Below are positions 23,095 through 34,545 of a DNA stretch of 64,000 nt, in pieces. The position numbers were made by a program, and so were the translations under genes. The DNA lies in NCBI GenBank assembly GCA_030765065.1, contig CM060977.1, positions 130,204,295 through 130,268,294 on the forward strand, in the 5' to 3' direction. This stretch comes from Deroplatys truncata. Taxonomy: Eukaryota; Arthropoda; Insecta; Mantodea; Mantidae. Under the pieces are notes generated by a model. That model had not been told where the DNA came from, did no database searches, and was given only the letters and a program-made list of their open reading frames with translations. Each line of letters opens with the position of its first letter. The stretch's first letter is position 1.

Positions 23095-23580
23095 AGATGA
23101 CTGTCCCTCCTCAACACCCAACAGTAGTGGGCCATCCTAGTTTCATTCCATCTCACCTGGTACCTCTTCTCCACTTCCTTAATATATTACTGAAAACGTT
23201 CACTCTGCTCTTCACTATAATGTCCCAGATTTCCTGGAAAGTAGTCGATATATGAATGCAGAAAATGCACCTTTACACTCATGTTACAACCCATCTTCTT
23301 GAAGTTTTCCAACATTGTTTCGACAATGGCCTTGTAATTAGAATCTTAGTTATTGCCTAAGAATTTTTCAGTAACTGATCGGAAGGCGGTCCATGCTTCT
23401 ATTTTTCTCTCATTCATTGTCTTCTCAAAATATTCATTCTTCATCAATTTCTTTATTTAAGGACCAACAAAAATTTAATTTGTCCTGTGTAATGAAGGGA
23501 AATTTCTTGGATAGGTACTTGAAGTAGGGTCCATCCTGTGGTAGAACCCTTAAAAATTGCATCATCAAGCCCTATGTTAT
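23095..23580 (-). pseudogene. Decayed copy of a multi-copy arthropod ORF (class unresolved)
   Basis: The minus strand gives, in order: MMQFLRVLPQDGPYFKYLSK from about 23572, then IKKLMKNEYFEKTMNERK, then KIEAWTAFRSVTEKFLGNN, then GCNMSVKVHFLHS and YFPGNLGHYSEEQSERF, and finally YQVRW with MAHYCW. This order matches a protein family I remember as very abundant in arthropod genomes (GCNMSxKxHFLHSHLDxFPxNxGxxSEEQGERFHxD ... RYQGRW ... DYCW). It is probably spread by, or part of, a mobile element. At least three stops and one frame change are visible, so it is not functional. I cannot name the superfamily with confidence. Confidence 0.6.
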
Positions 23581-23599
23581 GTGTAGTGGCGGAAGCAAT

Positions 23600-24108
23600 A
23601 TATTTATATCTCTATATCTTTGAAGTGAAGTTGTTAAAAAACTGTACGTGATAGAAAAAAAACTAAAAGCAGTTCTGACATCAGCATAACAAAGTGAGTC
23701 AGAATCACTTATACGTTTTCAGTCATCCGATATCATGCAGACTAGTGTTATTATAGTAAAACTGTGTTTTCTAAGGTGAAAGTATGTTTTTTAAATACCT
23801 TAATTTTTATTTATGTAAATTAAGTAGGAATGGCACAATATTTGCAAAAATATTGATGGTTTTTCTGTACAGGTGCACAAATTTTAAAGATAAGTTGAAA
23901 AAATATTTGTTTTCCTTTCTGAATACCTGACATTATTCAGGACGATAAATGGATAATAACAGAGATAGTGCTTCCTTTTCCCCTAAAGCTTGTTGGAATC
24001 GAAGTTGTTGAATTCAGATACTAAGTACACAGTTTAGTGTTTTGCAAAGTTATTATTATGAGTGAAGGGTCCGCAGATCTGCCAGGGATTTGTAGGATGA
24101 ACCAAACA
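23600..24108. other. Unassigned sequence
   Basis: AT-rich, no supported feature. Confidence 0.35.
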
Positions 24109-24112
24109 GATA

Positions 24113-24385
24113 GTCGCCCTCCGTGGTCTAGGGTTCCATACCCTATAATTCTCGAACTAGCGGGTTCAAACCCGGCGAAGGGCAATGAATTTTTTCGTGC
24201 GTAAAACTCCGTAGCATGGCTTCCTTCGGAAGTAAAGTAAAGCCATGTCGTAGATTTACGGCACGTGAAAGACCCTTAAGCCTGATAAATAGGCCTCTGA
24301 GCAAAATTACCGATCTTTCACGCCCAATAAAATGGGACGCTATGGATCATAGTAGTTAAAGAGCGGCCATAAATAAAACTCGATT
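24113..24385 (+). mobile_element. tRNA-derived SINE (family S-a), nearly full length
   Basis: Head CCTCCGTGGTCTAGGGTTC with B box GCGGGTTCAAACCCGGCGAA. The body has CCGTAGCATGGCTTCCTTCG, ATTTACGGCACGTGAAAGAC and ATCTTTCACGCCCAATAAAA. The tail GCGGCCATAAATAAAACTCG matches the copy at 61712. No convincing target duplication was found. Confidence 0.78.
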
Positions 24386-25139
24386 TATTTATCTTTGACA
24401 AGCGTAGATATGAATATTGTCGAATAAAAAAGACAGAAACCATTGTTATGATGCCAGTTATATCAGAATTTGATAATTCTAAAATCAGAAAAGTTAATCC
24501 CAATTAATAAGATCAGTTTTAAAAAATCTTCTCTAAAAAAATGAAATACAAAGTTCAGCTAGTCGCTGTGTGAAATCAAGGAAGCTGTAAAGCTGGTTGT
24601 TGCAGTCCTAGGCGAAATGCCAGCTAATTATACATAATGGTAACTCAGCATGGTAGGTTTATTGCTCACCGGCCTTGCCAAGTACGTAATGACATTTTTA
24701 TTTTATTCTCAGTAACTTTTACATATTTTACTTAAATTAAAAAAAATTCTTATAGTTCTCTTTAGAGGTTACAAGAAGTTCTATAACCTAGAACCACCAG
24801 ACACATCTGTGAATGACTGTCACAGAGTCTAAGAAACGTTGCACTTTCTTGCTAGCGTTTTTATGCGCAAATACTTTGAGCTGAGAAACGGAGCCAGAAC
24901 ATTACATTTGACTGCTCATACTATAGTTTTTCTTAAAAATCTATGTCGAGATTGAATGAGCTGCATAAGGAATAGAAAAAGTAGTTTACTGCTTTGTGCA
25001 ATGCGATATAAGTACCGTGAAATGGGGCGACATTAGCTCTTAATTCCAATGTTTTTAAAAAATAAATGATAAATTTAAAACATACGTTATTTGCTCAGTT
25101 GAGTCAACGTTACAGCCATTCTACGCTACATTTTAATTT
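24386..25139. other. Unassigned sequence
   Basis: A run of generic AT-rich DNA with no supported gene or repeat. Confidence 0.35.
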
Positions 25140-26215
25140 TTCTAGCTACTTATATTAGGCAGAGAGTATATTTTTCTAAAGAGGTTCGTGCACATACGTG
25201 CGCGCACGTGTATGTGTATTAACACGATAATTAAAAGAAAAACCTAATGTGTTACACTCACATGACTTATTCTACTCTTCCACAAACTATTTTTACAAAC
25301 GTTTATTCTCCATATGCTTCATGTTAATCGAGATATCGAGATGTTAATCTTATTGCTAATTTTGTTGTAGGTGCAAGGGGAATTGGTAGGCTTTAAGCGA
25401 TAGTCAAATCTTTTAAGCGCTGGTTGCTATGTAGAGCATTCCATTCTCTTTGCTTGTCCAATTCATAAAAAACCGAATAACGAATTCCCATTTGAGAAAA
25501 AGTATAAGTATTGGAAAATTTAAGGAAATAACAAGCAATATCTCGAAAATGGTTCACTCAACAAAAACAATGTATATGACATAAACTGTATATTTTAACG
25601 CGATTTTCAACTTTTGTGTAGTAAAACTTTGTCTATCTCTAATGGTTTACTAGTTATGCAAAAGTTGTTCACAATGAAGAATACTTTTGGAGACATTCCC
25701 AGAAAATTCAAGATATACAATTCATTTGCCATATAAGTGTCTCAAACCTACGGTGTTTTATTCAAAATCGTTAGAGCCATTTTTGAGAGAATTAAAGTTT
25801 TTGAAAAATGTCCCTTGTAAAGGGTAATCTGGAGTGGGATTTTCTTGAAAACCTTCGTGTCGCATCTCTGGAAGATACTGAACCTAAATACCAAAGTTTG
25901 GTGTTTATCCGATTGTTCGTTTCTGAGTTATGCTTTTCACAGACACACAGACACGGAGATGTTTCCAAAAATGCTTTTTTTGGATTCTGGGGGTCTCAAA
26001 ACATGTATTTCCGGTGAAATCTTGGTATCGAATTTTTGGGTGGAATACCATACTTCCCCTACTTACTATACGTAGTAGAGAAAGTAAAAACGGGTAGAGA
26101 AACCATTTCTACAAACATGAATTGGATAGAAAGATAAACCTTTGCAAGAATAGTTTGTAGAAACATGCAAAAATAAATGATAGTGGCTAGAGAAAGTGAT
26201 GTGAGTGTAACGCAA
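25140..26215 (-). mobile_element. Subfamily B remnant split by a subfamily A copy
   Basis: Left piece 25140-25242 is the 3' part of a minus-strand B copy, with the GTGCGCGCACGTGTATGTGT tract. Right piece 26091-26215 is its 5' end, ending AAGTGATGTGAGTGTAACGC. Between them sits copy 12. The pieces together are far shorter than a full B copy, so the middle was lost before or during the insertion. Confidence 0.6.
25243..26090 (+). mobile_element. CTGATG family, subfamily A, copy 12, nested in subfamily B
   Basis: Start CCTAATGTGTTACACTCACA after an AAAAGAAAAA tract, and end CTACTTACTATACGTAGTAG plus AGAAAGTAAAAA. The acceptor-like block is slightly changed (CTAATTTTGTTGTAG near 25357). Microsatellite ACACACAGACACGGAG near 25942. 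Nesting shows that A was mobile after B. Confidence 0.82.
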
Positions 26216-26653
26216 AATATTGTTTATATAACTTTTTTACCCAAACTCGTATCTCGTAAAGGGCTTATGGATGTTAGTGCGACCAATACGTTTTCTTGCG
26301 GTCGGTGAGCACTTCGACTTTAAGAATGGAGCAGGGTCGACCTTTAAAGCAAACACTGCAGCACGGAGAGGGTTGAATATTTCATAGCAAGCGAGGCAGA
26401 CAGCCGAGCGAGCGGCCAGAGGTCACCATCATCAGCGAACTTCCGGTCCGGCCAACTGCACACCAATAATGCTCTGTATAGCTTCTGGTGTGAGAAATAT
26501 ATCTGAGATCACACGTGCCCCTTTTGCTATTTCTACATGAACATCAACGCCGAAAAAAAAAAAGAACGAAAATCAAGTATTTGCTGTATCCCTTCTCCCC
26601 GTGCTTTAACTTTACTGGTTCTGAATCCTGTTCCTTCTCAAATCGACCTTGCG
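26216..26653. other. Unassigned, locally GC-richer sequence
   Basis: The stretch 26280-26480 has more CG dinucleotides than the neighbours. No gene or repeat assignment is possible from the sequence alone. Confidence 0.35.
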
Positions 26654-27380
26654 TTTTTACTTTCTCTAGCACATATCTAGTAGGTAGAAGAGGTATTGCA
26701 CTCCACCCGAAATTCGATACCAAGATTTCACCAGAAATGCACATTGTAGGCACCTTGAATACTCCCCAAGGAAGTATTTTTAGAAAAAGGTTCCAGTGTG
26801 TCTGTGAATACACAACTCTAAAACGAAAAGTCAGATAAATACCAAACTTGGTATTTAGGTTCAGTCGTTTCAAATATGCGAACGAAGATTTTTAAAATTT
26901 CCCACCCCAACCACTCATTACATAGAATATTTTTCGAAAATTAGTATTTTATAATAAATGGGTTTAACGATTTGACTAAAATACCAAAATTATTTTGGTA
27001 AAATAATTTGATTAAAATATTAAAGATATTTGGATTATAAATAACATGTATATTTTTAATTTTATGAGAATAGCCTGTGAAATCCTCTTTAATCGGAAAT
27101 AGTTTTGTATAATCTTTTATAACTGGTAAATGTTAAAAGATAGACGAAAACGTACTACACAAAAAGTGTATTTCTCTTTAAAGTACAACTTATTTCAAAT
27201 ATTTTGAATATGACTATCGCTGTTCCCTTTATATCTATAACGAAATGTGTAATGTAGCTATTTCTGTAAATTAAATTAAAATTAAATACATAGAAAACTT
27301 AACTTTAATAAGAATAATTTGTATACCCACTAATAAACGAAAAAGCTTAGAGAAATTCATGTGAAAGTATCACATGCGAT
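26654..27380 (-). mobile_element. CTGATG family, subfamily B, copy 13
   Basis: Runs from TTTTTACTTTCTCTAGCACA (3' end) to CATGTGAAAGTATCACATGC (5' end). The 3' hairpin has CTAGC opposite CTACC. Part of the middle near 26980-27010 holds a short local repeat of AAATTATTTTGGTAAAATAA. Confidence 0.7.
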
Positions 27381-27598
27381 TTTTATACAGAGTTTCGTAC
27401 ACCAAGAACTCTCAGTTCTTAGATTTAATTATACATAGTTACTACATTTTCATAAGATTCTCAAATTAAAATGTTATAACTTGAATCCAATACTTTTGAA
27501 TGTAAAAGCTTTCATTATGAAAGACAATGACGTTAATTTCATTTGTATAAACGGAAATAATGTTAGATTATTTTTACTTAGCAGTATTTGCTACTAAA

Positions 27599-27862
27599 AT
27601 TGAGTTTTATTTGTGGACGCTCTTTAACTGATGCGATTTTTAGCCTCCCATTCTATATTGGGCATGATAGACCGGTAAGTTTGCTCAGAGGCCTCCTTAT
27701 TAGGCTTGAGGTTCTTTACGTGGCGTAAATTTACGACACGTGACCACCGGCTTTACTACCCTTCCGAAGGAAGCCATGCTAAGGATTTTTACGTCCGAAA
27801 AAAATCATTCGCGCTCCGTCAGGTTCGAACCTGCGATCTCGAAAACTAGAGGCTAGTAGGGA
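27599..27862 (-). mobile_element. tRNA-derived SINE (family S-a), 5'-truncated
   Basis: Minus-strand body and tail match 61712 (tail GAGCGTCCACAAATAAAAC; ATTTACGCCACGTAAAGAA). The B box GCAGGTTCGAACCTGACGG is intact, but the A box is cut off just beyond CTAGCCTCTAG. Direct repeats ATTTGCTACTAAA (27586-27598) and ATTTGATACTAAA (27863-27875) flank it and look like the target duplication. It therefore inserted already truncated. Confidence 0.8.
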
Positions 27863-27875
27863 ATTTGATACTAAA

Positions 27876-28999
27876 TATGTTTTATAGTATATCGAACCAT
27901 GCAGAATTTTAACTACAATCAATTGCGCATTTATTGTGTTTATAACATATTAATTGTTTTAGAATATTATGTATATTACCTTTCGTAATGTCAATCCCGA
28001 AGCGTGTATAATTTACGCTCCGCTCTCCATGCTGCTGCTGCAGGCAGGATAAACCAACATAAACCCAAGGGTAAGTAAATCAAGATACATTTCAGAAAGG
28101 TATTATGCAGTAGTACTTTGGTGATTGCTTTACTGCAGAGCCTGCATAGGGAGAGGGAGGGAATGAGAGAGAGAGAAATATAGAAGCTGGCGTAATATTT
28201 ACATAATAAATGTTTTTATTCTTTGTGGATGGCCACCTCTTTGTTCTGTCAAGAAGAAGTATATCTATCCATCACAGCACTTCTCTTGGATGAGGTGATG
28301 CATTGGGGCAGTTTCTTTAACCGAACACGAACGTTCGAATCTCGATAGCATTCTATTCAAACAATTCTCACCTCAAAGCAATAATCATAATGATATTGAT
28401 CGTTTAATTTTTTCGACGTTAGCGTTTCTTAATCCAATTCCCAATCATGCTGTTATAGTGGAAAGTTGAATTTACCATGCTCAGTGCTAGTAGCCTAACC
28501 TATCTGCTTGTTTTGCGTATCTTACTGCACGTTTGTGTATGAACTATGTTAACTCCTCTCACCTTTGATGTGTAACTTATTATTGCAGACATGGAATGTA
28601 ATTATATTTGATAGTTGAATTTTACTATTTAAATACTACCTGGATTTTTACTTCATTTATATTTGTTAATATTTACATACGATTTAATTCATGCAATAAT
28701 TAAGATGAACTATAAGTTATTGATTTTCTTCAATATCAATAGCCAGGTGTGTATAACTGATAGCGACTTTGCCATCGAGGCTGATATTGATGAACTTGCT
28801 CCCGGACCCATCATGTGAAACAGCTGTTAGTTAATTATTAATGTAATTTTCGTATAATATATTCATATATATGTGTTGAGTGCATTGGAGAATATTAGAT
28901 ATAGAAAACGCTTCCATACTTTCCTATGACGCAATTAACACACATATCACAATATACATATTATCGTAGTGATTCTCTGAAGACTACCTCTGGACGCCG
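27876..28999. other. Unassigned sequence
   Basis: No supported gene. A short purine run (GGGAGAGGGAGGGAATGAGA) lies near 28149. An isolated B-box-like ACGTTCGAATCTCGATAGC near 28332 has no matching A box at the right distance. No other feature seen. Confidence 0.35.
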
Positions 29000-29776
29000 A
29001 TACGAGTATTGCTTCTCACCGGAAATATATGTTTTGAGGCCCCTAGAATCCAAATAAAGCCTTTTTTGGAAACATGTCCGTCTGTATGTCAGTCTGTGAA
29101 GAGCATAACTCAAAAAGGAAAAGTCGGATAAATACCGCACCGTTAAGCACCTTCCAAAAATACAAAAAAAAATTTCAAGCAAATTCCTCCACCTACAGCT
29201 ACCCTTTACGAAAAATTTTATTTTCTAAAAAATGGCTTTAACGATTTTGATTAAAATACCATATATCCAGAATATTTACATGACAAATAAAATGTATATC
29301 TTGAATTTTCTGGGAATGCCCTGTGAAGTGCTGTTCATTCGGAAGGATTTTCTATAATCATGCATAACTTGTAAACGTTAAGCAATAGACGAAAACATAC
29401 CACATAAAAACTGCAGATCTCTTCAAAACACACAGTTTACCTAAAATAAGCTTTTTTTGGCATAAGCCGTTTCTGAGATATCCGTTATTAAACATTCGAA
29501 TTGTCCAATACTTGCCATTCTATTGAAGATTGATTTTCTGTTGTTTCTAGTGATTGCATGGAAACAATACGGAATTTTAAGGCCAGCATATAGCGTCCAG
29601 TTCTCAAAAATATGACTATCGCTGTTCACTTTTATTTTTAACTAAATGCAGCTATTTTTGCAAAGGTTTATTTCGACTAAATGTAGTAGGTAGAAAAATA
29701 AGCTATAGTAAGAATAGATTGTATAACCACTAATATTGAAGGGGGTAGAGAAAGTCATGTGAATGTATCACAACCT
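29000..29776 (-). mobile_element. CTGATG family, subfamily B, copy 14 (3' end lost)
   Basis: The 3' terminal hairpin is missing; the match begins near GAGTATTGCTTCTCACCGG. The rest is typical B, including GATTGCATGGAAACAATACG near 29552, and ends CATGTGAATGTATCACAACC. Confidence 0.68.
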
Positions 29777-30612
29777 ATTTTTTGTTAGCGTAGCTCGTTT
29801 ACATTAAGTTTTTTTTACTTGAGAATAAGCAAAATGTGCCACCCTGCTAGACTCTTTTCTGATATGGCGTAAGTGAAAAATTTTTTCAGCTCAAATTTTG
29901 TTACAGGATGAAGTAGAGTGACTAAAAGAAAACGGTTTTTCTCCACTGCATGATATTCCAATGCGCAGTATTCGTGTTACAGGTTCATATTACAGAAATC
30001 GAAAGTACTGCAGGTCTACCACCGTTATATTCGTTGCGTTTATTTGCTTTTATTTCAGAACTACAAGAATCGCAACGACACCTGATAACAGGATTTCAAA
30101 TTCCTCTTTACTGCTAGTAGTATTACGAGTCGTTTCTTTTTACTTCACTTTTAGAAAATGCAAACGCACTCAGAAGAAATAAAAAGGTACAACATAACAT
30201 TATCTACATTTAATAACATAATTGTTTTATATTATGCAAAAAAAAGTTATGACAGCAAAATGAACTTGTATGCTATATTCCAGTAGTAATAAAATGAATC
30301 AAAACGGTACACTAGATTTACGGGTTACTAGCGCAACAGATTTAACGTCAGACCCACCAATGTTATCAAAGGGCTAAGCTTTATTAAGAGTTTAAATAAC
30401 CCTAATGCTGTTTACCTTATTATGATTTGTTAAGCCCAAAATACAATGTTGGGTAATATAAAATAAATCGTTTGACACTTAAGAGCATTTTTAATTAACA
30501 TAAAGTTTTATTAAATCAAGAACAAACAAATTAATGTCTGTGAAGCAAATTTGCATAGCTATTGAAACTTTGCACACTGACTCTGTATTAAATTAAAATA
30601 TTGCTTTAAAAC
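29777..30612. other. Unassigned AT-rich sequence
   Basis: A 73-codon open frame (29961-30182) has no recognisable features. Nothing else is supported. Confidence 0.35.
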
Positions 30613-31492
30613 TCTGATGTGTTACACTCACATGACTTTCTCTACTCTTGTTTAATGTTCTTGACATGCAAAGAGAATTACATTTTACACATAGCGACCA
30701 GTTCTAAAAACATTTGACTATCGCTTAAGGCGTACTATGTTCCCCTTGTTTTGTATTTGCAAGGGCAATATAGAAATACAGTAGCCTTTAATCATAGACA
30801 TATCCCTTAATAGCTGGTTGCTATGTGCAGATTAATACTCTTTGCCTCAGATTAATACTCTTTGTATATAAAAAAAAATGAATAACGAATTCCCATTTGA
30901 GAAAAAGTATAAACATTGGAAAATTTAAGGGAATAACATACAAAATCTCTAAAATGGTTCAACCAACAACAAAAAGTGTATATGACATAAATTGTGTTCT
31001 TTAATACAATCTGCATTTTGTGTGGAGTAAAATTTTGTTTATCTCTTATGGTTTACCATTTATGCAAAAGTCGTTCACAATGAAGAATACTTTTGGTGAC
31101 ATTCCCAGAAAATTCCAGATATTCAATTCATTTGCCATTAAAATGTCTTAAACTTATGGTATTTTAATCAAAATCGTTAGACATTTTTGAGAAAACTAAA
31201 ACTATTGAAAAATGTTGCATGTAAAGGGTAATCTGGGGGAGGGGATTTTCTTGAAGACCATTGTGTCGCATCTCTGGAAGATACTGAACCTAAATACCAA
31301 GTTTGGTGCTTATCCGACTGTTCGTTTCTGAATTATGCTGTTCACACACACACGCACGGAAATGTTTCCAAAAATGCTTTATATGCATTCAGTGCACCTC
31401 AAAACATGTATTTTCTTTGAAATCTCGGTATCGAATTTTTGGGTGGAATGCAATACTTCCCCTACTTACTATACGTAGTAGCGAAAGTAAAA
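30613..31492 (+). mobile_element. CTGATG family, subfamily A, copy 15 (first of a head-to-tail pair)
   Basis: Begins CTCTGATGTGTTACACTCAC. Soon after the 5' block it jumps to a TTGACATGCAAAGAGAATTA segment also seen near 15850 and 56713, so it belongs to the same subgroup as copies 7 and 26. It ends CTACTTACTATACGTAGTAG with CGAAAGTAAAAA and runs directly into the next unit's TCTGATG. Confidence 0.8.
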
Positions 31493-32578
31493 ATCTGATG
31501 TGTTACACTCACATGATTTTCTCTACTCTTGTAAAACTACCTTTACGAACGCTTATCCTCCAACTACTTTATATTAATGGGAATAAACATTTGCAGAAAC
31601 TACCTTATTGCTCTTTCTTGTAGGTGCAAGAGGAATATGGTAGGCTTTAAGAGATACTCTACTTTTGTCGGTGCTGGTTGCTATGTGGTGCATTTCATTC
31701 CTTTGCATGTCCAGGACATAAAAAACGAATGACGAATTCCCATTTGAGAAAAAGTATAAGTATTGGAAAATTAAAAACAAAATAAACAAGGACCATCTCG
31801 GAAATGGTTCACTCCATAAAAAATTAAAGTGTGTGATTTAGCGAGCTCTACTGTTTTGTGTAGAATCATTTTCACCATCTTTTGTCTATCTATGAACAGA
31901 ATAACTCAAAAACGAAAAGTCGCATAAATACCAAACTTGGTATTTAGGTTGTGTATCTTTCAAAGATGCAACACAAACATTTTCAAGAAAATCCCCCCAT
32001 CCCAGACTATTCTACATGGAACATTTTTAGAATTTTTTGGAATTTCTCAAAAATGACGCTAACGATTTTGATTAAAACATCTAAGATATTTTCGTCATAA
32101 ATAAAACGTATATCTTGAATTTTCTATGAACTTCCCCAAAAGTCCTCTTCTTTCTGAATGAGTTTTGCATAACTGGTAAACCGTAAGAAATAGACATAAT
32201 TTTACTACACAAAAAATGTAGATCGCTTAAAATACATAATTTATGTCATATACATAAATGAGTGAACCATTTCCGTGATGTTACTTGTTATTTGTTTGAA
32301 TTTGCCAATACATACACTTTTTTATGAAATGGGAATTCGTTATTCTTTTTTTATGTCCTGGACATGCAAAAAGAATGAAATGCTCCACATAGCAACAGCT
32401 CTTAAAAGATTTCACTATCACTTAAAGCCTACCATATTCCCCTTGTACCTACAAGAAAATTAGCAATAAGATTCTGCAAATGTTTATATCGATTAACATG
32501 AAGCATATGGAGAATAATCGTTTGTAAAAGTAGTTTGTACAAGAGTAGAGAAAGTCATGTAAGTGCAACACATCAGAT
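31493..32578. mobile_element. Second fold-back composite of two CTGATG copies
   Basis: Plus arm 31493-31888 (TCTGATGTGTTACACTCACA to about TTTTGTCTATC) is joined to a minus arm 31889-32578 that starts inside the element (TATGAACAGAATAACTCAAA) and ends GTGCAACACATCAGA. As at 10245-11417, both outer ends are the family's 5' terminus and both 3' termini are missing, but the breakpoints differ. Read in reverse, this unit plus copy 15 has the same order as 10245-12238. Confidence 0.72.
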
Positions 32579-32950
32579 TTTTTTCAAGATTATTTACCCA
32601 TTTCCACAGTTGCATTTGCATTTAAGTAGATCGGCCACTCCTGGATCTACCTCATTAAACATGGAAAGGTAGAGCAAGAGGCTTGGGTTTGCGTCCCGCT
32701 CGGTGCATTAGATCCTTTGTTTCTCATGCGGGAAACCTAAACACTGCTCCCATTGTCGAGCCCTACTTTGTTGAAGAGCACTTTTCGAAATTGCCCCAGC
32801 GCTCTTCCTGCTTCTCTCGCCTTGCAAATGGCTACCAGGATTCCGTCTTTGCAATGTTGCAGCGTGTCTTTGCAAAGAATTCCACAATCATCTATGATAT
32901 AGCTACCTAAACTAGAACAAAGTTCCCATGGTATGAAATAAGTGGGAAAA
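32579..32950. other. Unassigned sequence, moderate GC
   Basis: Two overlapping open frames of about 75 codons on opposite strands (32683-32910 +, 32737-32967 -) show no recognisable motif. AAGGTAGAGCAAGAGGCTTG near 32665 faintly recalls a tRNA A box, but no full SINE can be defined. Confidence 0.3.
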
Positions 32951-33744
32951 TCTGATATGTTGCACACACATTACATTCTCTACTCCTGTACAAACTATTT
33001 TTACAAACGCTTATTCTCCATCTACTTTATGTTAATCGAGACAAACATTTGCAGAAATTATCTTATTGCTAATTTTCTGTAGGTGCAAGGTGAATATGGT
33101 AGGCTTTAAGCGATAGTCACATCTTTTAAGAGCTAGTTGCTATGTGGAGTATTCCATTCTCTTTGCATGTCCAGGACAAAAAAAAACAATAACGAATTCC
33201 CATTCAGAAAAATTGTAAGTATTGAAAAATCCATACAACTAACAAAGAATATCTCAGAAATGGTTCACTCCACAAAAAATGTAGATGACATAAATTGTAC
33301 TTTATATCTCTTACGGTTTACCAGTTATGCAAAAGCCATTCAGAAAAAAAAACAGGACTTTTTCGACATTCCTAGAAAATTCAAGATATACGTTTCATTT
33401 GTCATAAAAATATCTTAAATATATCATATTTTAATCAAAACCGTTAGAGCTATATTTGACAAAATCAAAATTCTATAAACGTTCCACGTAAAAGGTAGTC
33501 TGCGATGAGGGGGATTTTCTTGGAAGTCTTCGTGTCGCATGTTTGCAAGATACTAAACCTAAATACCAAGTTTGGTACTTATCCGTCTTTTTGTGTTATG
33601 CTGTACACAGACACACACGGAACGTTTCTTAAAAATTAGTTTTTTGGATTCAGAGGGCCTCAAAAAATGTATTTCCGGTGAAATCTTGGTACCAAATTTT
33701 TGGTGAAATGCAATACTTCTTATACATAGTAGCGAAAGTAAAAT
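32951..33744 (+). mobile_element. CTGATG family, subfamily A, copy 17
   Basis: Start TCTGATATGTTGCACACACA, end ACATAGTAGCGAAAGTAAAA. The hairpin has lost one side (CTTCTTATACATAGTAG). The microsatellite near 33610 is short (CACAGACACACACGG). At the end it runs straight into another 5' terminus (see next entry). Confidence 0.75.
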
Positions 33745-33782
33745 CAGTGACGTGTTACAGGCACATGACTTTATATACCGAT
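33745..33782 (+). repeat. Isolated 5' terminus of the CTGATG family
   Basis: CAGTGACGTGTTACAGGCAC with CATGACTTTATATACCG follows copy 17 without spacer, giving a head-to-tail junction of the same type as at 31492. Only about 38 bases remain. Confidence 0.55.
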
Positions 33783-34498
33783 TACTAGAACACCTGGCTT
33801 AAGAGCAACGGGATGTCTGCGGAATATAATACATGACAGTAATTGAAATTTTGATTGCACAATGACAGCCAAATTTGGATTGGTTATACTTTAAGTGTAT
33901 ATGATTATAGAAATAATGTTAACTCTTTCTCAAAGTGGTTTAAAAGTATTATTGATACCCTGTTTCATAGCTCATACTTAGATGAACTTTCCTTCTATGA
34001 TTTTGTTTCTATGATCAGTTTTTCTCTAAAACACATAAAAGATAATTTTATAGTGTGAAATAAATATTTTACAATATCTTTAATCTTCAAGAATAAAAAA
34101 TAATTAGTATGTGTAACATAAACACCGAATATTTTTTGATAACTAGTTTTTTTATTTTCAAGTCTATATTTTTAGATTCTTTATTGTCGCTCCAATTACA
34201 AAGTCAAATCGTGATTACTTTACAATAACGAACATAATTGCAATAAAAAATACAATATTTCAAAAAAGTAATAGTAAAAACTACATTAAGTTCTCTAGAT
34301 AAGTGTGCTATAAGTTGTTATACAATTTTGTCGTTTTCATAAAGTTTAAAGTTGTTTGTTATAGAGCCCATGTTTACTGGTCATCTTTTTTGTTGTTTTG
34401 GTCCATACTACTACCTCTCAAATATAGAATCTTCTTTAACATCCTTATAAATTTAAGACAAATTTTAAATAACACAACTAATTATTTAAACTGCAAGA
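33783..34498. other. Unassigned AT-rich sequence
   Basis: No supported feature. The open frames here are short and low-complexity. Confidence 0.35.
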
Positions 34499-34501
34499 AA
34501 T

Positions 34502-34535
<34 letters not shown>

Positions 34536-34545
34536 ATATGTATAC
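34499..34545. repeat. (AT)n / (ATAC) low-complexity repeat
   Basis: TATATATATATATATACATA and TACATATATATATATGTATA in a row, at the edge of a subfamily B copy. Confidence 0.9.

Noticed and set aside
28332-28352. B box of a SINE (ACGTTCGAATCTCGATAGC)
   Set aside because: No A box at the proper spacing and no shared body with other SINEs.
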